64,000 bases of DNA. It comes from Plasmodium malariae (Eukaryota; Apicomplexa; Aconoidasida; Haemosporida; Plasmodiidae). The position numbers were made by a program, and so were the translations under genes. This document shows positions 59,011 through 64,000 of this stretch, in pieces. The stretch lies in assembly GCF_900090045.1 (NCBI RefSeq), contig NC_041788.1, forward strand, positions 2,017,501 through 2,081,500, in the 5' to 3' direction. The notes beneath the pieces were generated by a model. It was not told the origin of the DNA. It was given only the letters and a program-made list of their open reading frames with translations, and searched no databases. The first letter of the stretch is position 1. Every line of letters begins with the position of its first letter.

Positions 59011-61506
59011 ATGATTCTTATCAATGTGAGGAACATTATTGGCACGGGCAAGCTTATCCCATGTCAGAGGAAAACCATATTCGAAATGATCTTTCGATTC
59101 ATGAAAAACAAAAGAAGAGGGTTAAAGGAACAACCAAGGAAAAAGCCTATAGACATAGAAAAGAAAATAAAGAATCCTAAGAAATATGAAGAGAAAATGC
59201 ACTTTGATACGTTAAGTAAAGGAGAATTATATTTGCCTGAATCATGTAAAGCGAAAAAATTAGCAATGCTATGCAATCGTTTATACTATTTTAACATAAA
59301 TGATGAGGAATTATTAGATAGATATGCTGAAAGAGCTGTTGTTATTGTTAATAGCATGAATACAAAAGAGATGTCTTTAGTGTTAAATACAATGAGAAAA
59401 TTTAATCACAAAAATGAGAAGTTACTGGAAGCATTTGCAAAACATATACCAAGGAAATTACACAAAGGGGTACCTCAAGATATTTCATTAATATTAAATG
59501 CATATGCTCATTTCAATTTTATTGACAACAATTTATTCAGTCGAATATGTGAAGAAATACCCCATAAAATCCCTTATTTTGAACATAGTCATATATCTAG
59601 TGTTATTAATGCCTTTTACAAATTAAAAATAAAGGACAAAATTATTATTGCTGATATGGTTGATGAAATTATTGAACGAATTGATGAATTCGATACAAAG
59701 TCATTGACAAATATTATCAACTGTTTTTCAAAAATGAATTACAAAAATGAAAATAAAAAAATTATATGGACTAAATTTATAGAAGCAGTTAAGAGATTAT
59801 ATAAAGAATTTAACTTTTTAGAAATTGTATTAGTAACTAACGCTTTTTGTAAGAAAAAAATGAAAAATCAAAATGTCTATAAATTTTTAAGTGAAATTTT
59901 ATCTTATCATATTTTTAAAATGACATCCTTAAATGATACTAACGCTTTTCTGCTTTGCACAATTGCTCATGCTTTTTCGAAGGTTAAATATTATTCAAAA
60001 GAATTATTTGATTACATCATTTCTCATTTTTCAAACAAGAAAAATTATGTATCTTTAGACACTCAGCACTTTTCTCAGTTAATTTATTCTTGTTCTGTTT
60101 TTTCCCTGAACAATGAATTATTTCTTGACGTTTTTACTAAAATGGTGTGTACAAGACTAGATGAAAAGTATCACTTGAATGAGCAAACGTTGTCTACTAT
60201 TGCTTATTCTTTTGCAAAATTAAAATTTAGAGATACAAATTTTTTTGTTTTGTTATCTTCATATATTATTAAAGAGAAAATTTCTTTATCCCCGCAAAGC
60301 TTAAGTTTACTTTGCTACAGCTACTCAAAATTAAAAATAAAATCCGAATTGTTTTTTTACATTTTATCCCTTCAAATCATTCAAAATATGAACAAGTTTA
60401 CTAAACAAGGTTTGTCTATAATCTTAAGTGCCTACTCAAATTTAAGAATTTTTAATGTGAAAATGTTTTCTCTGATTAATAAGTATTTAAATTTGTACGT
60501 AGAAAATTGCACGAATGAGGAGTGTACACTAATTTGCAAAAATTATGAACATGCAATAAGGTGTATAGATGACGAAATAGGGCCAAAAATGGAAAAATCG
60601 GTTGAAATGGATAGTGTGAACGAAATGGGTAAAGTACATGAAATGGACATAATTGACAAGAAGAATGACAAACTATCGGGGGAAAGCAATGAGCGCAATT
60701 CTTTTCTAGTCAGAACGTCAAATATAAAAAAAGAGTTAGGGGATTTTGTTCAAATTTTAAAAATCAAAATGCAGCATTTTGAAGAGAAGAAAAAATTAAC
60801 TCAGGAACATGCAGGATTTCATTTGATGGATGAAAAAGGTCAAATGGGTGAGGAACATAGCGAAGTTGAAGTGGAGGAGAATGACGAAAGTTTTTTCTCC
60901 ATTTTTAATGAAAATGATATTCTATGCGATGAACCTAAAGATGGTACTACTAATAGAAGTGATAATAACAGTGAACAACCTAGCCATTTCATAAACCCGG
61001 ATGTGCTATTCAATAACATGGATGATCATGCTGACGATATTAAGAAAAAAGAAACTACTTTAAAAATGTATGAAAAAATGTTTTTAACAGACACACAAGG
61101 AACTACTTATAATAGCAAGGAAGTTCCCTTAGTGAATAGCAGATTAAATAAACAACTTTGTAATATTTTAGATAATCAGAATAGTAAAATAAACGAAAAT
61201 AAGTATCAAATTCTTGATGAGAAGGGAAATCGTAAGACAAAAAGTCTTTTAGAGCTAATGACCTCGAACAAACCACCAAAAGTAAATTACGAAAAGGAAA
61301 AATTAATAAAATCCGCTGAACAAGTAGAAACAGAATTTATAAAAGAATACATAAACGAACAAAATAAATCTAATGAAAATGATAAAATTGGAAGAAAATT
61401 CAAAAAAAGAAAAAAAAAAATTCAAAAAATTTTGTCGAAAAAGTACGAACCAGTAGATGATCTTACCACCTTACAAGAAAAATGGAGGAACTTTTATAAA
61501 AATTGA
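59011..61506 (+). CDS. Heptatricopeptide (HPR/FASTK-type) repeat protein, probably mitochondrial
   Basis: Single exon, about 831 residues from the ATG of MILINVRNIIGTGKLIP. A 28-codon open extension to 58927 is microsatellite and not accepted. After a basic N-terminal stretch, residues ~80-510 are helical repeats of about 35-40 residues with the pattern LxxIxxAxxKxxxxxxxLFxxI. Examples are SLILNAYAHFNFIDNNLF, SVINAFYKLKIKDK, TLSTIAYSFAKLKF and LSLLCYSYSKLKIKSELF. This is the heptatricopeptide arrangement found in apicomplexan and FASTK-like organelle RNA-binding proteins. The C-terminal ~300 residues are charged, with EMxxVNEMGKVHEMD-like repeats, ending KWRNFYKN. I see no RAP domain. Known relatives process or stabilise fragmented mitochondrial rRNAs and transcripts; that role and mitochondrial targeting are inferred. 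Confidence 0.8.
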   Translation: MILINVRNIIGTGKLIPCQRKTIFEMIFRFMKNKRRGLKEQPRKKPIDIEKKIKNPKKYEEKMHFDTLSKGELYLPESCKAKKLAMLCNRLYYFNINDEELLDRYAERAVVIVNSMNTKEMSLVLNTMRKFNHKNEKLLEAFAKHIPRKLHKGVPQDISLILNAYAHFNFIDNNLFSRICEEIPHKIPYFEHSHISSVINAFYKLKIKDKIIIADMVDEIIERIDEFDTKSLTNIINCFSKMNYKNENKKIIWTKFIEAVKRLYKEFNFLEIVLVTNAFCKKKMKNQNVYKFLSEILSYHIFKMTSLNDTNAFLLCTIAHAFSKVKYYSKELFDYIISHFSNKKNYVSLDTQHFSQLIYSCSVFSLNNELFLDVFTKMVCTRLDEKYHLNEQTLSTIAYSFAKLKFRDTNFFVLLSSYIIKEKISLSPQSLSLLCYSYSKLKIKSELFFYILSLQIIQNMNKFTKQGLSIILSAYSNLRIFNVKMFSLINKYLNLYVENCTNEECTLICKNYEHAIRCIDDEIGPKMEKSVEMDSVNEMGKVHEMDIIDKKNDKLSGESNERNSFLVRTSNIKKELGDFVQILKIKMQHFEEKKKLTQEHAGFHLMDEKGQMGEEHSEVEVEENDESFFSIFNENDILCDEPKDGTTNRSDNNSEQPSHFINPDVLFNNMDDHADDIKKKETTLKMYEKMFLTDTQGTTYNSKEVPLVNSRLNKQLCNILDNQNSKINENKYQILDEKGNRKTKSLLELMTSNKPPKVNYEKEKLIKSAEQVETEFIKEYINEQNKSNENDKIGRKFKKRKKKIQKILSKKYEPVDDLTTLQEKWRNFYKN

Positions 61507-62750
61507 CCATATTTGGTAGCATACAATGTAGTAACGGCCATAGGTGAAGGGTGCACTATTCCCTTTAAACAAATTGGGCTTAAATTTTACAACTATAATG
61601 GAAATATTTTTTCTGTTTTGTTCCTAAGTTCTTTCGTTCTTTCGTTCTTTCGTTCTTTCGCTCTTTCGCTCTTTCGCTCTTTCGCTCTTTCGCTCTTTTA
61701 CGCCTATGTTTATTTGTTCCTTTGTCCCTTTGTTAATTTGTTAATTTGTTAATTTTAACTTTTGATTTTTTTTCTTTTTTTTCATTCTTTTCCCCATATA
61801 GCTATATCCGCATGAATATATTTATCTGTGCACACATGTACACTTCAACTTTGACTTCATTCCCTTCAGCAGTTACTCTTGAAATCCTAATATTTCCTTC
61901 TTTTTTTTTTTTTTTTAACTTTTCTTAATTTTACTGCATGTGAAACTATTTGCTAAAAGAGATTAATTCGAAATATATATTGAAAAACAAAAAATAAAAA
62001 TAAAAATAAAAAGTACAAAAAAATACAAAAAATGTAAGCGCAAAAAAAATAAAAATTAAAATTCTTTTAAGCTCATTTCTCTTTTAAAAAATAATTCTCA
62101 TGAGAAAAGCTGAATTTTTTTGATTTCAATTTAAACTTGTTAAAACAGTTAAAAGTCAACTTATGTGGATATGATACAAAATCGGTAAATTATAAAATTT
62201 TGCATAAATTGAAGAAATAAATATGTCATTTTAAATTATACAGGAAAAAAATAATATGGATCTGCTTTTTATTTGAATATTAGTTAATAAAACGGTCATT
62301 TGAGGCATGTACAATTATACATATATATATATATATATATGAGTCTACATTTAAATATTTATGTATTAATATTGGTACATACTTCATGTGCATATATAAA
62401 TTTTGCCAAATTAAATGAGTCTCACTTTGTTTGATCATTTTACTCTGGAACGGCATATTCCATTATGTACTTTTTATTTTCCCGTTTTTACCTGTATTTT
62501 GCAAATTTGTCATTTATTACGTTTTTCCTGAATTCTGTATTTAAGTAAGTAGGAATATGTGCATATAGATGTACAAACATACGAACGTACGAACATACGT
62601 ACATACATACGTACATACATATATACATACATATATACAAATATATATATTTATTTTATATAAACCATATGGCAAGAACAAAACACCACTTAGTAGGATT
62701 TAAATAAAATTATTTGTAGGTATCTGTGTATATGAAATAAAAAAAATATA
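61507..62750. other. Intergenic region, tandem (+) genes
   Basis: Contains the CTTTCGTT/CTTTCGCT repeat at 61629-61697, poly(T) runs, AAAATAAAAA repeats near 61989-62016, and CATACGTA-type repeats at 62575-62640. It probably holds the promoter of the WD40 gene. Confidence 0.5.
61629..61697. repeat. CTTTCG(T/C)T octamer tandem repeat
   Basis: About eight units of CTTTCGTT changing to CTTTCGCT lie just 3' of the heptatricopeptide gene. It is CpG-bearing and GC-richer than its surroundings. Confidence 0.9.
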
Positions 62751-64000
62751 ATGTATTCCAGTAAAATTTTAAAAAATACGTATTATTTACCGTATAAATC
62801 TAAATGTTTAAACAATGTAAATAATCGTTTGCCAGATCAGTCATATAACTTGCATTATTTTGTATTAAGCTCCTATAATCCTTTTAGCAACAATGAGATT
62901 CACTTGATTGAGTATAACGATCAAAGTTTATCTATTAGAAATGTAGAAATATTTGACCATAATGGAGAAATTGAACAGATGGTTTGTTTAGATATGTATG
63001 GAAATGAAGATGGAGAAAAAAAAGTACTCATATGTACTTCTGGGTTTTGCTCATCTGGTGGGAATACTAACAGGATGAATATAAACGATATGAAATATTC
63101 CTGTTCCTTGTTCATAGGACATATAAATAATTTAGATGAAAAGGAATATAATGAAAACTACATAGAGGAGATGACGGAAAATGTTGAAAGGGAAGAGGAC
63201 GATATTCGGCATATTTCGTTCGAGGATGGCCAAAAAAGAGAACAAAGACAATTGGACGAGGTGGTAGGAGTAATAGAAGCAGAAAAATCAAGGGATGCAA
63301 TAGAAGCGAGGAAAGCAGTAGAAGCGTGGGATGCAGTAAAAGCGAGAGGCGTGTACGTCGATCGCAAAGTGGATACCTTGCTGGAGAAAAAAGGAATAGA
63401 GGAGACTCATCAAAATATAAACAAGTTAGAAGAAAATCAAAATTCACACATTTCAAATGATATGAAGGAGAAAGAGATCAGGTGTGAATTAAATATTTCC
63501 TCAAGAAATAATGGAAATATAAAGAAGGTATATTTACCTGGAGAAAAAAAGAAGGTGCCGTTAAATAAGTTGTGTGATTTGAAACGTAGTAAGGAATATG
63601 ATGGAATTAAAAATATTGCCGTAGATAATTATGAAAAAGAATTTCATAGAATAGCTATAATAGACAAATATAGTTATAATATATTTGAGAAGAATAAAAA
63701 TGATATGAATTTAATACAATCAAATAATCTTAAAAAGGAATTAAATTATGGAGTATTCGATCCTCATCATGAAAATATATTAGCAGTTATAAGTGATATA
63801 TATATATATGGTTACGATATTAAAAGTAATAAGGAAATATTTTCCGCATATACAAATCATAAGTCTAATTTAACATCCATTGATTTTAATCCTAATATAC
63901 CAAACGTTATAATATCATCATCTAATGATGGTTTTATAAAATTCTGGGATTTAAGATATTTAAAAAATTCTTTTCTTACTATTAATATTCATTCTCATTG
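62751..64000 (+). CDS. EIPR1/TSSC1-like WD40 protein (3' end outside window)
   Basis: The frame is open from the ATG of MYSSKILKNTYYLPYK to the window end, more than 416 codons. The N-terminus follows the EIPR1 (TSSC1) pattern: FVLSSYNPFSNNEIHLIEYN, then HNGEIEQMVCLDM. The later blades read FDPHHENILAVISDIYIYGYDI, then LTSIDFNPNIPNVIISSSND with GFIKFWDLRYL, a classic WD40 ending. Between them is a charged insert (about residues 130-290) with three tandem six-residue units, (D/K)A(I/V)(E/K)A(R/W). In animals, EIPR1 binds the EARP/GARP tethering complexes and promotes endosomal and dense-core vesicle traffic. The same link in Plasmodium is inference. No intron was needed in this part. Confidence 0.75.
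   Translation, partial: MYSSKILKNTYYLPYKSKCLNNVNNRLPDQSYNLHYFVLSSYNPFSNNEIHLIEYNDQSLSIRNVEIFDHNGEIEQMVCLDMYGNEDGEKKVLICTSGFCSSGGNTNRMNINDMKYSCSLFIGHINNLDEKEYNENYIEEMTENVEREEDDIRHISFEDGQKREQRQLDEVVGVIEAEKSRDAIEARKAVEAWDAVKARGVYVDRKVDTLLEKKGIEETHQNINKLEENQNSHISNDMKEKEIRCELNISSRNNGNIKKVYLPGEKKKVPLNKLCDLKRSKEYDGIKNIAVDNYEKEFHRIAIIDKYSYNIFEKNKNDMNLIQSNNLKKELNYGVFDPHHENILAVISDIYIYGYDIKSNKEIFSAYTNHKSNLTSIDFNPNIPNVIISSSNDGFIKFWDLRYLKNSFLTINIHSH
63289..63342 (+). repeat. 18-bp in-frame coding repeat, three units
   Basis: Three 18-nt units, GATGCAATAGAAGCGAGG, AAAGCAGTAGAAGCGTGG and GATGCAGTAAAAGCGAGA, encode an Ala-rich hexapeptide repeat inside the WD40 gene's insert. GCG codons here contrast with the A/T-ending codons around. 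Confidence 0.85.

Overview
The window is nuclear DNA of a malaria parasite (genus Plasmodium). The evidence is very AT-rich DNA, dense poly(dA)/poly(dT) and (TA)n tracts, Asn/Lys-rich low-complexity inserts inside proteins, many short phase-consistent introns, and several Plasmodium-diagnostic proteins: an alveolin of the inner membrane complex, heterochromatin protein 1 and the methyltransferase SET10. From memory, HP1, SET10 and IMC1h lie in this same order in a cluster on P. falciparum chromosome 12, so I read the window as the syntenic block of another Plasmodium species. I cannot name the species from sequence alone.

Layout, left half: (1) 238-8985 (+) is the 3' part of a very large IQ-motif and RCC1-repeat protein with several small 3' exons. 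(2) 9790-11316 (+) is a CWF19-like spliceosome or lariat-turnover protein. (3) 11940-13052 (-) is TSR3, the 18S rRNA modification enzyme. (4) 14126-15919 (+) is a four-exon membrane protein with an apicoplast-type leader, possibly Tic20-like. (5) 17456-20118 (-) is a multi-exon unknown gene, perhaps extending into a perfect 60-bp tandem repeat at 20.3-20.5 kb. (6) 21035-22525 (-) is an Asn-rich coiled-coil protein. (7) 25308-26126 (-) is HP1. (8) 31772-37858 (-) is SET10.

Right half: (9) 42399-45091 (+) is a ten-exon gene for a secreted helical protein. (10) 45843-46807 (+) is a four-exon Asterix/PAT-complex-like membrane protein. (11) 47025-51701 (-) is a nine-exon protein with a p25-alpha/TPPP-like N-terminus and a coiled coil. 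(12) 52665-53259 (+) is a three-exon gene for an 81-residue protein with no long ORF to reveal it. (13) 54955-56487 (+) is the alveolin IMC1h. (14) 59011-61506 (+) is a heptatricopeptide-type, probably mitochondrial RNA-biology protein. (15) 62751 to the window end (+) is an EIPR1/TSSC1-like WD40 protein, cut by the window edge.

The genes are functionally mixed housekeeping and parasite genes. The exception is the neighbouring pair HP1 and SET10, both chromatin regulators linked in the literature to var-gene and sexual-commitment control. Intergenic DNA is long (up to 5.6 kb), nearly pure A/T and rich in minisatellites. I saw no mobile element, CRISPR array, rRNA or clear tRNA. Exon models were made by hand: I matched GT/AG sites and checked codon phase across each junction. 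They have not been tested against transcripts.
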